Assembly: GCA_025965775.1 (NCBI GenBank)
Contig: JAOPWG010000192.1
Span: 1-18,551 of the forward strand
Source: Modestobacter sp.
GTDB taxonomy: Bacteria > Actinomycetota > Actinomycetes > Mycobacteriales > Geodermatophilaceae
Length of the DNA stretch: 18,551 nt
Reading direction: 5' to 3'
Both the position numbers and the translations under genes were made by a program. Below the pieces are notes generated by a model that did not search any database, was not told the origin of the DNA, and saw only the letters and a list, made by a program, of their open reading frames with translations. Below, one piece after another: positions 1 to 7,348 of the stretch (its first letter is position 1; each line of letters opens with the position of its first letter).

Positions 1-299
1 TCGCGGACCGAGAAGACCCGGATCGGGGCCGCGCCGCTGGTCGAGGCTCCGTCGGACCACCGGTAGGCGTACAGGTGCAGCGGGCAGACCAGCACGTTGC
101 CGTCGGTCTGCCCGTCGGCGAGCGGGCCGCCGGCGTGCGGGCAGGCGGCCTGGGTGGCGTGCAGCGACCCGTCGCGCAGCCGGAACACCGCGACCTGGAC
201 GTTGCCGGCGACGAACGCCCGGCCCTCCCCCGGCGGCACGTCCTCCACCCGGCCCACGACGTGGGACGTCGTCCTCGCGGTCGTGTCGGTCAGGCTCAT
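1..299 (-). CDS. nirD: Nitrite reductase (NADH) small subunit, partial at window edge
   Basis: This is the first 99 residues of a Rieske-type small subunit of the assimilatory NADH-nitrite reductase; the 3' end lies outside the window. The two cluster-binding motifs are visible: CPH at residues 53-55 and CPLH at 72-75, giving two Cys and two His ligands for a [2Fe-2S] centre. Many NirD proteins of enterobacteria have lost these ligands, so this is a cluster-competent version. The ATG overlaps the nirB stop as ATGA, so translation is probably coupled, and only a weak purine stretch precedes it. The position directly after nirB supports nirD over a generic Rieske ferredoxin. It should act in the cytoplasm with NirB to reduce nitrite to ammonium. 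Confidence 0.93.
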   Translation of the reverse strand, partial: MSLTDTTARTTSHVVGRVEDVPPGEGRAFVAGNVQVAVFRLRDGSLHATQAACPHAGGPLADGQTDGNVLVCPLHLYAYRWSDGASTSGAAPIRVFSVR

Positions 300-2875
300 C
301 GGACCGGGACCTTCGGCAGGTCGACCAGCGGCAGCGCGGTGCGGAACTGGCCCGGAGTGGCCGGGGACTTCCCGTCCTGACCCCAGGGGTCGGTGTAGGC
401 GTCGATCGAGCGCTGCATGCCCTCGTCGAGGTGGAGCACGATCCCCTCGCTGTCCTCCAGCAGGACCTGCTTGATCGTCTCCAGCCCGACCCGGGGCACG
501 AAGTCGTAGGTGCGCTCCAGCCAGTTCGCGTTCTCCCGGTAGTACTGCAGAAACCGGCCGGTCAGCTCGATCACCGCCTCCGGGGAGTCGACCGTGGCCA
601 GCAGGTCGCCCTTGCGCACGGTGGCCCCCGCGGCGCCGCCGACGTAGACCTCCCACGCGCCGTTGCCGACCGCGACGACGCCGACGTCCTTGACGTAGGC
701 CTCGGCGCAGTTGCGCGGGCAGCCGACGACGGCGAGCTTCATCTTCGCCGGGCTCTCGATGCCCTGGAACCGGGTCTCCAGGTCGATGCCGAGCTGGGTG
801 GAGTCGCCCAGCCCGAACCGGCAGAATTCGGTGCCCACGCAGGTCTTCACCGTGCGGAAGCTCTTGCCGTAGGCGTAGCCCGACGGCATGGCCAGGTCAT
901 CCCACATCGCCGGGAGGTCCTCCTTGCGGACCCCGAGCAGGTCGATCCGCTGGCCGCCGGTGATCTTCACCATGGGGACCTGGTACTTCTCGGCGACCTC
1001 GGCGATCGTGCGGAGCTGCGCCGGGGTGGTCACCCCGCCCTTCATCTGCGGGACGACGGAGAACGTGCCGTCGCGCTGGATGTTGGCGTGCACCCGGTCG
1101 TTGATGAACTTGGCGTCGTTCTCCTGCACGTACTCGGAGCCCCAGACCATGCGCAGCAGCGAGGTGAGCCCCATCTTGGACCTGGCGTCCTCGGCACCCC
1201 CGGGGGCGAGGGCGGCGAAGACCGACGAGACGCTGCGCAGGTCCTGCTCGCGGATCGCGGCCATCAGCCCGGGCTTGGCCAGCGGGATGCCCGGCACGTA
1301 CCAGCCGACCGAGGCGTCCTCGCTGACGTCGCCGTCGGCGGCCCACTCGACGATCTGCTTGACCAGGCTCGTGCACGAGCCGCAGCCCTTGCCGGCCCGG
1401 GTGCGGTCCATGACCGCACCCACGCTCGTGCAGCCGTCGGCGACGGTGTCGCAGATCGTCTGCTTGGAGACGCCGTTGCAGTTGCAGACCTGGGAGTCGC
1501 CGGGCATCTCGGCGGCTGCGGCCTCCCACCGGACCGACTCCGAGCCGTCGGAGAGGTCGACCAGCAGCCGGATCCGCTCCTCGGGCAGCGGCGCACCGCG
1601 GTCGAAGGCCTGGGTCAGGAAGGCGACCTGGCGGGTGTCCCCGAGCAGGGTGGCGCCGATCAGCCGGTCGTCGCGGATGACCACCGACAGGTGCACGCCG
1701 CGGTTGGGCTCGGAGATGACCAGGAACTCGTCCTCGTCCCGCTCGGGGGTGTTGATCCCCATGACGGCCACGTCGACGCCGGCCACCTTGAGCTTCGTCG
1801 CCGTCCGCGAGCCGTGGTACTCCGCGGTGGGGTCGGTGCCGGTGAGCACGTCGGCCAGCACCCGGGCGTGCTCCCAGGCCGGGGCGACCAGGCCGTACAC
1901 CTCGCCGCGGTGCTGGGCGCACTCGCCGATCGCGTAGACGTCGGGGTCGTCGGTGCGCAGCTGGTCATCGACCATGACCGCCCGCTCGACCTCGAGCCCG
2001 GAGCGCACGGCCACGTCGGTGTTCGGCCGGACCCCGGCCGCGACCACCAGCAGGTCGCAGTCCAGTTGCCGGCCGTCCCCCAGCACGACGCCGCGCACCT
2101 GGTCCTCGCCGAGCACCTCGGTGGCCAGCACGTCGAGGTGGACGGTGATGCCGAGCTCCTCGACGCTGCGCTTGAGGATCGCCCCGGCCTCGGGGTCCAG
2201 CTGGGCGTTCATCAGGTGCGGCACCGCGTGCACCAGCTCCACCCGCATGCCCTGGCTCTGCAGCGCCCGGGCAGCTTCCAGCCCGAGCAGCCCGCCGCCC
2301 ATCACCACGGCCCTGCTGTGGTGCCGGGCGGCCTGCAGCATCGCCCGGGTCTCGTCGATGGTCCGGAAGCCGAAGACGCCGGGCCGCAGGCTGCCGTCCG
2401 CGCGGCGCACCCCGGTCATCGGCGGGATGAACGAGCGGCTGCCGGTGGCCAGCACCAGGTGGTCGTAGGGGGTCACCGAGCCGTCGTCGGCGTGCACCTG
2501 CTTGGCGGCGGCGTCGATCCGCTCCACCCGGACGCCGGGGCGCAGCATCACCCCGTTGTCGGCGTACCAGTCGTGGCTGTTGAGGACGATGGCGTCCTCC
2601 TGCTCCTCCCCGGCCAGCACCGGGGACAGCATGATGCGGTTGTAGTTGCCGTGTGGTTCCTCGCCGAACACGGTGATGGCGAACTGTTCGCCGCCGCCGC
2701 GCTCGAGCACCTCCTCGACCAGCCGGGCACCGGCCATGCCGTTGCCGACCACCACCAGCCGCTGCCGGGTGTCGACGCCGTCCGTGTCGTCCATGGCGAA
2801 GCTGAGTGCGGTGACGCCCTCAGGCCGTCCCCCCAGGACCGTCGAGGCGAGCGCCGGTCGCGTTGCCGTGCTCAT
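296..2875 (-). CDS. nirB: Assimilatory nitrite reductase (NADH) large subunit
   Basis: The 859-residue siroheme enzyme catalyses six-electron reduction of nitrite to ammonium with NADH. Visible domains in order: an FAD/NAD(P)-binding pyridine nucleotide oxidoreductase module (GNGMAG at residues 44-49; second dinucleotide fold around MGGGLLGLEAA); a BFD-like [2Fe-2S] domain with CNC at 464-466 and CGSC at 498-501; then the sulfite/nitrite reductase ferredoxin-like half and the 4Fe-4S/siroheme domain with C679-x5-C685 and C719-x3-C723. All cluster ligands are present. The start at 2875 is preceded by GGTGGAGG four bases upstream and overlaps the nasA stop (TGATG). An internal ATG at residue 28 would sit closer to the usual NirB N-terminus but has a poorer context. 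The open frame runs on upstream of 2875, but there it is the antisense-like shadow of nasA. Confidence 0.96.
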   Translation of the reverse strand: MSTATRPALASTVLGGRPEGVTALSFAMDDTDGVDTRQRLVVVGNGMAGARLVEEVLERGGGEQFAITVFGEEPHGNYNRIMLSPVLAGEEQEDAIVLNSHDWYADNGVMLRPGVRVERIDAAAKQVHADDGSVTPYDHLVLATGSRSFIPPMTGVRRADGSLRPGVFGFRTIDETRAMLQAARHHSRAVVMGGGLLGLEAARALQSQGMRVELVHAVPHLMNAQLDPEAGAILKRSVEELGITVHLDVLATEVLGEDQVRGVVLGDGRQLDCDLLVVAAGVRPNTDVAVRSGLEVERAVMVDDQLRTDDPDVYAIGECAQHRGEVYGLVAPAWEHARVLADVLTGTDPTAEYHGSRTATKLKVAGVDVAVMGINTPERDEDEFLVISEPNRGVHLSVVIRDDRLIGATLLGDTRQVAFLTQAFDRGAPLPEERIRLLVDLSDGSESVRWEAAAAEMPGDSQVCNCNGVSKQTICDTVADGCTSVGAVMDRTRAGKGCGSCTSLVKQIVEWAADGDVSEDASVGWYVPGIPLAKPGLMAAIREQDLRSVSSVFAALAPGGAEDARSKMGLTSLLRMVWGSEYVQENDAKFINDRVHANIQRDGTFSVVPQMKGGVTTPAQLRTIAEVAEKYQVPMVKITGGQRIDLLGVRKEDLPAMWDDLAMPSGYAYGKSFRTVKTCVGTEFCRFGLGDSTQLGIDLETRFQGIESPAKMKLAVVGCPRNCAEAYVKDVGVVAVGNGAWEVYVGGAAGATVRKGDLLATVDSPEAVIELTGRFLQYYRENANWLERTYDFVPRVGLETIKQVLLEDSEGIVLHLDEGMQRSIDAYTDPWGQDGKSPATPGQFRTALPLVDLPKVPVR

Positions 2876-3222
2876 CAGACCTCCACCAGCCCCAGGTCGA
2901 TCACGAGCTCCCCGGTGACGCCCTCGGGCGCCGCCGCGTGCAGTTCGACCACCGTGCCGCCACTGAGGTCCTCCACCACCCGCAGCGGGACGTGCACGTC
3001 GCCCTTCGCCCCGATCGGGAACCAGCGCATCGGTTCGCCGTCGCGGACCAGCAGCACGTACACCAGCTCGCCGGTGGAGTTGCCGCCGCGGAAGTACAGC
3101 GCCTGCGCGCTGGCACCGGCGGGCACCTGGTAGCGCAGCGCGGAGTCGACCGGGCCCGGCTTGGCCAGGCCCTCCCCGGTGATCGGGTAGACGCCTTGCA
3201 GGAATCGCGGGGTGCTCTTCAC
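2875..3222 (-). other. Possible internal translation start and separable C-terminal domain of NasA
   Basis: Inside nasA, GTG at 3222-3220 is in frame and opens exactly where the Pro-rich linker ends (residue 744). It is preceded by GGAGGAGG (3239-3232) with a nine-base gap, a far better ribosome binding site than the one before nasA itself. Initiation here would give a 115-residue protein (VKSTPRFLQGVYPITG...) with alternating hydrophobic stretches that look beta-rich and no Cys or membrane segment. Either the site is a relic of a formerly separate gene now fused to nasA, or both the fused and the free form are made. No function is recognised. Confidence 0.45.
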
Positions 3223-5451
3223 GCTGGTGGTCCTCCTCCGGGACGGGGGGCGAGGGACTGCGGTGGCCGGGTGCTCGTGCGGTCGGGGCGCAGGCTGGCC
3301 GGCCGGTTCGGCCGCCGGGATGCGTTCCTCCGGGCCGCCGACCCGGGTGACGGCGACGGCGCACACCTTGAAGGCCGGCATCCGGCTGGTCGGGTCCAGC
3401 GCGGGGTCGGTGAGGGCGTTGGCACTGCTGGCCCCGGCCCAGTGGAAGGGCGCGAAGACGACGTCGGGGCGCACGGCGTCGGTGACCAGGGCGTGGAACC
3501 GGGCCCGGCCGCGTCGCGTGGTGAGTTCGACCAGGTCGTCGGAGGCGATCCCGAGCGTGCGGGCCAGGTCCGGGTGCAGCTCCGCGCGCGGGGTGGGGGC
3601 GATCAGCTGCAGGCTGCGCGAGCGGCGGGTCTGCGCCCCGGACTGGTACTGCGCGTGCACCCGGCCGGTGGTGAGCACGTAGGGGTACTCGTCGTCGGGC
3701 TCCTCGTGCGGGGCCACGTGCTCGACCCGCCAGAACCGCGCCCGGCCGTCCGGGGTGGCGAACCGGTCGGCGAACAGCCGCGGGGTGCCGGGGTGCCGCT
3801 CGTCGGGGCAGGGCCAGAACACGCCCTGCTCCTCGTCGATCCGTCGGTAGCTGATCCCGGAGTAGTCGGCGGCTCCCCCGGCGCTGGCCCGGCCGAGCTC
3901 GGCGAAGACGGCCTCGGCGTCCCCGCTGAACATCGGGGCCGCCCCCAGTCGGGCGGCGAGCTCGGCGAGCAGCTGCAGGTCGTCCCGGACGCCCTCGGGC
4001 GGGTCCATCGCCCGGCGGCGGCGGATCACCCGGCCCTCGAGGTTGGTCATCGTGCCGTCCTCCTCCGCCCACATGGCGCTGGGCAGAACCACGTCGGCGA
4101 GCTCCGCGGTCTCGGAGAGGAAGAAGTCGCTGACGGCGAGGAAGTCCAGGTCGCCCAGCCGGCTGATCACCCGGCGGGCGTCGGGCGCGGAGACGGCGAT
4201 GTTGGAGGCGAGCACGAGCATCGTGCGGACCCCGCCCCCGGTGCCCAGCGCGTCGAGCATCTCGAAGGCGCTGCGCCCGGGCCCCGGGATGTCCTCGGGG
4301 TCGATGCCCCACACCGCGGCGACGTGGGCGCGGGCCGCCGGGTCGGTGATCTTCCGGTAGCCGGGTAGCTGGTCTGCCTTCTGCCCGTGCTCGCGGCCAC
4401 CCTGCCCGTTGCCCTGGCCGGTGACGGTGCCCCAGCCGCTGCCCTCCCGGCCGGGCAGCCCGAGGGCCAGGGCCAGGTTGATCCAGGCCTGGGCGGTGTC
4501 GGTGCCGCTGCGGTGCTGCTCGGCGCCACGGGCGGTCAGGACGATCGAGCGCCGCCCGCGGGCCAGCGCGAAGACGGTCCGCCGCTGCTGCTCCACGGGC
4601 ACCCCGGTGAGCCGCTCGACCCGGTCGGGCCAGTAGCCGGCGACCCCGGCCCGGACGTCGTCGAAACCGGTGGTGCGCGCGGCGACGTACGCGGTGTCGA
4701 CCAGCCCCTCGGCCAGCGCGACGTGCAGCAGTCCGTTGGCGAGCGCGAGATCCGTGCCCGGCAGCGGCTGGACGTGCAGCGAGGCGTTGCGGGCGGTGTT
4801 CGTCCGCCGCGGGTCGATGACGATGTGCTCGGCGCCGCGCTCGCGGCCGGTGTCGAAGTACTGCATGGCCGGCGGCATGGTGTCGGCCGGGTTGCTGCCG
4901 ACCAGGACGACGACGTCGGCCTCGGCGATGTCACTCAGCGGGAACGGCATCCCCCGGTCCAGGCCGAAGGCGCGGACCGCCGCGCCGGCCGCGGAGGACA
5001 TGCAGAACCGGCCGTTGTAGTCGATGGCGCTGGTGCGCAGCGCGACCCGGGCGAACTTGCCGAACTGGTAGGCCTGCTCGTTGGTCAGCCCGCCGCCGCC
5101 GAAGCAGCCGACGGCGTCCCGGCCGTGGGTCCGCTGGGTCGCCTCGATCGCCTCGACCACGCGACCGAGGGCGGTGTCCCAGGTGCTCTCCACCAGCGGG
5201 CTGGTCCGGTCCCCGGCGATGGCGCGGACCAGCGGGCGGGTCAGCCGCTCGGGATGGTCGAGCAGCTCGGGCGCCGACCAGCCCTTGGAGCACAGGCCGC
5301 CGCGGTTGACCGGGAAATCGGCGGGGACCAGGGTGGCCGGCCGGTCGCCGGCGGTCATGGTCACCCCGCACTGCAGCGAGCAGTACGGGCAGTGGGTGGC
5401 GGTGGTGCGCGTGCCGGCGCCCGCACGGGACGCGGAGACGGCTGCGGACAC
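2875..5451 (-). CDS. nasA: Assimilatory nitrate reductase catalytic subunit with extra C-terminal domain
   Basis: The 858-residue molybdopterin oxidoreductase reduces nitrate to nitrite and is the first gene of the nas-nir operon. The N-terminal 4Fe-4S motif is Cys21, Cys24, Cys28, Cys54, followed by the Mo-bis-MGD domains; Cys150 (NGRFCMSSA) is the expected molybdenum ligand. There is no twin-arginine signal, in keeping with a cytoplasmic assimilatory enzyme. The core (about residues 1-703) matches the size of ferredoxin-type NarB/NasA and lacks the BFD-like [2Fe-2S] tail of the Klebsiella-type enzyme. Instead a Pro-rich linker (about 704-743) leads to a 115-residue domain (744-858) that I do not recognise. 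The start is GTG at 5451 with no good Shine-Dalgarno; an ATG two bases upstream is out of frame. The stop overlaps the nirB start by one base. Confidence 0.95.
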   Translation of the reverse strand: MSAAVSASRAGAGTRTTATHCPYCSLQCGVTMTAGDRPATLVPADFPVNRGGLCSKGWSAPELLDHPERLTRPLVRAIAGDRTSPLVESTWDTALGRVVEAIEATQRTHGRDAVGCFGGGGLTNEQAYQFGKFARVALRTSAIDYNGRFCMSSAAGAAVRAFGLDRGMPFPLSDIAEADVVVLVGSNPADTMPPAMQYFDTGRERGAEHIVIDPRRTNTARNASLHVQPLPGTDLALANGLLHVALAEGLVDTAYVAARTTGFDDVRAGVAGYWPDRVERLTGVPVEQQRRTVFALARGRRSIVLTARGAEQHRSGTDTAQAWINLALALGLPGREGSGWGTVTGQGNGQGGREHGQKADQLPGYRKITDPAARAHVAAVWGIDPEDIPGPGRSAFEMLDALGTGGGVRTMLVLASNIAVSAPDARRVISRLGDLDFLAVSDFFLSETAELADVVLPSAMWAEEDGTMTNLEGRVIRRRRAMDPPEGVRDDLQLLAELAARLGAAPMFSGDAEAVFAELGRASAGGAADYSGISYRRIDEEQGVFWPCPDERHPGTPRLFADRFATPDGRARFWRVEHVAPHEEPDDEYPYVLTTGRVHAQYQSGAQTRRSRSLQLIAPTPRAELHPDLARTLGIASDDLVELTTRRGRARFHALVTDAVRPDVVFAPFHWAGASSANALTDPALDPTSRMPAFKVCAVAVTRVGGPEERIPAAEPAGQPAPRPHEHPATAVPRPPSRRRTTSVKSTPRFLQGVYPITGEGLAKPGPVDSALRYQVPAGASAQALYFRGGNSTGELVYVLLVRDGEPMRWFPIGAKGDVHVPLRVVEDLSGGTVVELHAAAPEGVTGELVIDLGLVEV

Positions 5452-5484
5452 ATGACGAGGTTCCGGCTGCCCCGTTTCCCACCC

Positions 5485-5522
5485 GCTGCGCTTGCGTCAA
5501 GGTCGCGTTCCGTCGGCCTCAC
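5485..5522 (-). promoter_or_regulatory. GlnR-like box array upstream of nasA
   Basis: On the minus strand, four 5-mers with exact six-base spacing read GTGAG-n6-GGAAC-n6-TTGAC-n6-GCAGC. The actinobacterial GlnR consensus is gTnAC-n6-GaAAC repeated, so the boxes match 3/4, 4/5, 3/4 and 3/5 of the defined positions. The array lies 34-71 bases upstream of the nasA start codon. GlnR is known to activate nas/nir genes in Streptomyces and mycobacteria under nitrogen limitation. The fit is degenerate, so this is a candidate only. Confidence 0.38.
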
Positions 5523-5567
5523 AGTGGCCGTGCGACGGGCGTGCGCCGCCGGCGGGGCCGCTCCGAC

Positions 5568-5587
5568 GTCCCTCCGGCCGGCGGGAC
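5568..5587 (-). terminator. Candidate hairpin after the nickel/cobalt transporter gene
   Basis: GTCCC (5568-5572) and GGGAC (5583-5587) flank the palindrome CCGGCCGG (5574-5581), with one T/C mismatch between them. It lies 17 bases past the transporter stop and before the nas promoter region. No U-tract follows, as is usual in high-GC actinobacteria. Confidence 0.3.
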
Positions 5588-5604
5588 CGGGACGGCGAGG
5601 GGCC

Positions 5605-6786
5605 TCAGGCCTCGACCGGTGCGGCGGCGCTCCGCATGCGCCGGCCGATGGCGGTGTACCGCCAGACGAGCACCGAGACCAGCCAGGCCGCGAGGAACAG
5701 CCCGACGATCACGAACCCGACCGCGCCCAGGTCCAGCGACCCCAGCCAGGCGACCGGGCCGGAGGTCAGCTGCATCCGCTCGGTGATCAGCGCGAGCACC
5801 TCCAGGCCGCCGATGCCCAGCGCGACGACCACCGAGAGCGCGGTCACCGTGATGTTGTAGAACATCTTCCGGCTCGGCGAGGCGAAGGCCCAGCCGTACG
5901 CGTAGCCCATCGCCGCCCCGTCGGCGGCGTCCAGCAGGCACATGCCCGCCGCGAAGAGCACGGGCAGGGTCATGATCGCGTACCAGGGCAGCGAGAAGGC
6001 GACCGCGCCGCCGGCGAGCACGAGCAGGGACACCTCCGTGGCGGTGTCGAAACCCAGCCCGAACAGCAGGCCGACCGGGTACATGTGCCAGGGCCTGGTG
6101 ACCGCCCGGGTGACCCGGCCCAGGATGCGGTTGAGCAGCCCCCGCCTGGCCAGCTGCTCCTCCAGCGCCTGCTCGTCGAGTTCCCCGGACCGGGAGCGCC
6201 GGTAGACCCGGATGATCCCGATCAGGACGACGAGGTTGATGCTGCCCACCAGCAGCAGGAACGCCGCCGAGACCGACAGCCCGACGGTGCCGGTCAGCTG
6301 CTGCAGCCAGGAGTGGTCGTCGCCGACCTGGCCGGCCAGGGCCCGCAGGCCGAAGGCGAGCAGGACGCACAGCCCGAAGACGACCGAGGAGTGGCCCAGG
6401 GAGAACCAGAACCCCACCGACAGCGGGCGGCGCCGTCCGCCCTGCAGGGCCCGGGTCGTGTTGTCGATGGCCGCGATGTGGTCGGCGTCGAAGGCGTGCC
6501 GCATGCCCAGGGTGTAGGCGGTCAGGCCCAGGCCCACCCCGAAGACCGTCGTCCCGCCGAGCTGGTAGCGCTCCGGGACGACGAAGAGCAGCAGGGTGCC
6601 CCAGCCCAGGACGTGCAACAGGACGATGAACCCGCCCATGCCGGCCAGGCTGCGCCACTCGGCCCGGGTCGGGCGGCCACCGGGCGGGAGCTCGACCGTG
6701 GCCGTCCCCGGGTCGACCGCCGTCCCCGGCTCGACCGCCGTCCCCGGCTCGGACCCGCTCACGACGTCGACCGCTGCTTGTTGCAC
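5605..6786 (-). CDS. NiCoT-family nickel/cobalt transporter
   Basis: The 393-residue integral membrane permease is of the HoxN/NixA/NicT type, importing Ni2+ or Co2+. The family signature RHAFDADHIAAIDN is at residues 96-109, containing the metal-binding HX4DH motif of the second membrane segment, and LGFDTATE is at 244-251. About eight hydrophobic segments are visible, with a charged cytoplasmic loop near 195-235. The N-terminal 45 residues are unusual: they hold three EPGTAV-like repeats encoded by an 18-bp tandem repeat. The GTG start at 6786 has no clear Shine-Dalgarno and overlaps a palindrome (6778-6800); a second GTG at codon 9 or a later start is possible. The sequence cannot decide between nickel and cobalt, but the operator favours nickel control. 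The gene lies 54 bases downstream of arfB. Confidence 0.93.
   Translation of the reverse strand: MQQAAVDVVSGSEPGTAVEPGTAVDPGTATVELPPGGRPTRAEWRSLAGMGGFIVLLHVLGWGTLLLFVVPERYQLGGTTVFGVGLGLTAYTLGMRHAFDADHIAAIDNTTRALQGGRRRPLSVGFWFSLGHSSVVFGLCVLLAFGLRALAGQVGDDHSWLQQLTGTVGLSVSAAFLLLVGSINLVVLIGIIRVYRRSRSGELDEQALEEQLARRGLLNRILGRVTRAVTRPWHMYPVGLLFGLGFDTATEVSLLVLAGGAVAFSLPWYAIMTLPVLFAAGMCLLDAADGAAMGYAYGWAFASPSRKMFYNITVTALSVVVALGIGGLEVLALITERMQLTSGPVAWLGSLDLGAVGFVIVGLFLAAWLVSVLVWRYTAIGRRMRSAAAPVEA
6701..6754 (-). repeat. Three copies of an 18-bp tandem repeat in the transporter N-terminus
   Basis: The plus-strand unit gccgtccccggctcgacc occurs at 6701-6718, 6719-6736 and 6737-6754 with one or two substitutions in the outer copies. 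It encodes (E/D)PGTA(V/T) three times. The period is a multiple of three, so copy-number change keeps the frame. Confidence 0.85.
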
Positions 6787-6800
6787 ATCGGTCGCAACAA
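6778..6800 (-). promoter_or_regulatory. Nur-like nickel operator at the start of the transporter gene
   Basis: A perfect inverted repeat TTGTTGC-N9-GCAACAA overlaps the GTG start codon of the NiCoT gene. Its core TTGC-N9-GCAA has exactly the spacing of the Streptomyces Nur box (tTGCaa-N5-ttGCAA) and agrees at 10 of the 12 defined positions. Nur is the Fur-family repressor that shuts off nickel uptake when nickel is sufficient. If the operator is real, the promoter must be very close and the mRNA leaderless, or translation starts further downstream. Confidence 0.5.
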
Positions 6801-6840
6801 AACCACATCGAGGCAGGTACGCGCGAGCCGGCCGCGGCGC

Positions 6841-7278
6841 TCAGTCCCAGGACCGCCGCTGCTGCTTGAGCCGGCCGCGCTGCTTCTTCGCCTCGATCCG
6901 CCGCTCCTGGGAACCGCGGGTCGGCTTGGTCTTCCGGCGCGGCGGCGCCGGTGGCGCCAGCGCGGCGCGCAGCACCGCGGCGAGCCGGGCCCGGGCGGCC
7001 TCCCGGTTGCGCAGCTGCGCCCGGTGCTCGCTCGCCGCGATGGTCAGCATCCCGTCGACCAGTCGCTCCCCGAGCCGCTGCACCAGACGGGTGCGCTGCG
7101 GCTCGCTCAACCCGGGGATCTCCAGTGGGGCCACCGACAGCTCGACCCGCGAGTCGGCGGTGTTGACCCCCTGCCCGCCGGGCCCGGAGGACCGGGAGAA
7201 CCGCCAGGACAGCGCCCCGGCCGGGACGACGAGGTCACCGACGACCGGCAGGTCACCGAAAGCGTCGTCCCCGGGCAT
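6841..7278 (-). CDS. arfB: Alternative ribosome-rescue factor / peptidyl-tRNA hydrolase
   Basis: The 145-residue RF-1 domain protein rescues ribosomes stalled at the end of non-stop mRNAs. The catalytic GGQ is at residues 34-36 within SSGPGGQGVNT, which hydrolyses the ester bond of peptidyl-tRNA in the ribosomal P site. The C-terminal third (about 105-145) is a Lys/Arg-rich tail of the kind that probes the empty mRNA entry channel. Length and layout equal those of E. coli ArfB (about 140 residues), and the codon-recognition domains of true release factors are absent. The start at 7278 places the first Met 33 residues before GGQ, as in the family; upstream frame extension is out of character. 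There is no clear Shine-Dalgarno. It follows yidD by 70 bases on the same strand. Confidence 0.93.
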   Translation of the reverse strand: MPGDDAFGDLPVVGDLVVPAGALSWRFSRSSGPGGQGVNTADSRVELSVAPLEIPGLSEPQRTRLVQRLGERLVDGMLTIAASEHRAQLRNREAARARLAAVLRAALAPPAPPRRKTKPTRGSQERRIEAKKQRGRLKQQRRSWD

Positions 7279-7348
7279 GCTGCACAGTCTGGCGGACGGC
7301 GGCACACACGACCGACGTCCGCGCCCGGGCGGCGACGCTGCCGGCGCC

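Noticed and set aside
431..3133. Long open frame on the plus strand opposite nirB (about 900 codons)
   Set aside because: Its protein is His/Asp/Val/Gly-rich low complexity without family motifs. It is the antisense shadow expected where GC3 is very high, while the minus strand encodes complete nirB with all cofactor ligands.
2876..4312. Upstream extension of nirB giving a much larger protein
   Set aside because: The added residues are Arg/Pro/Gly-rich nonsense overlapping nasA; the ATG at 2875 has a Shine-Dalgarno and the usual stop/start overlap.
6787..6840. Cobalamin riboswitch upstream of the nickel/cobalt transporter
   Set aside because: The gap to arfB is only 54 bases, too short for the aptamer, and has no B12-box-like sequence.
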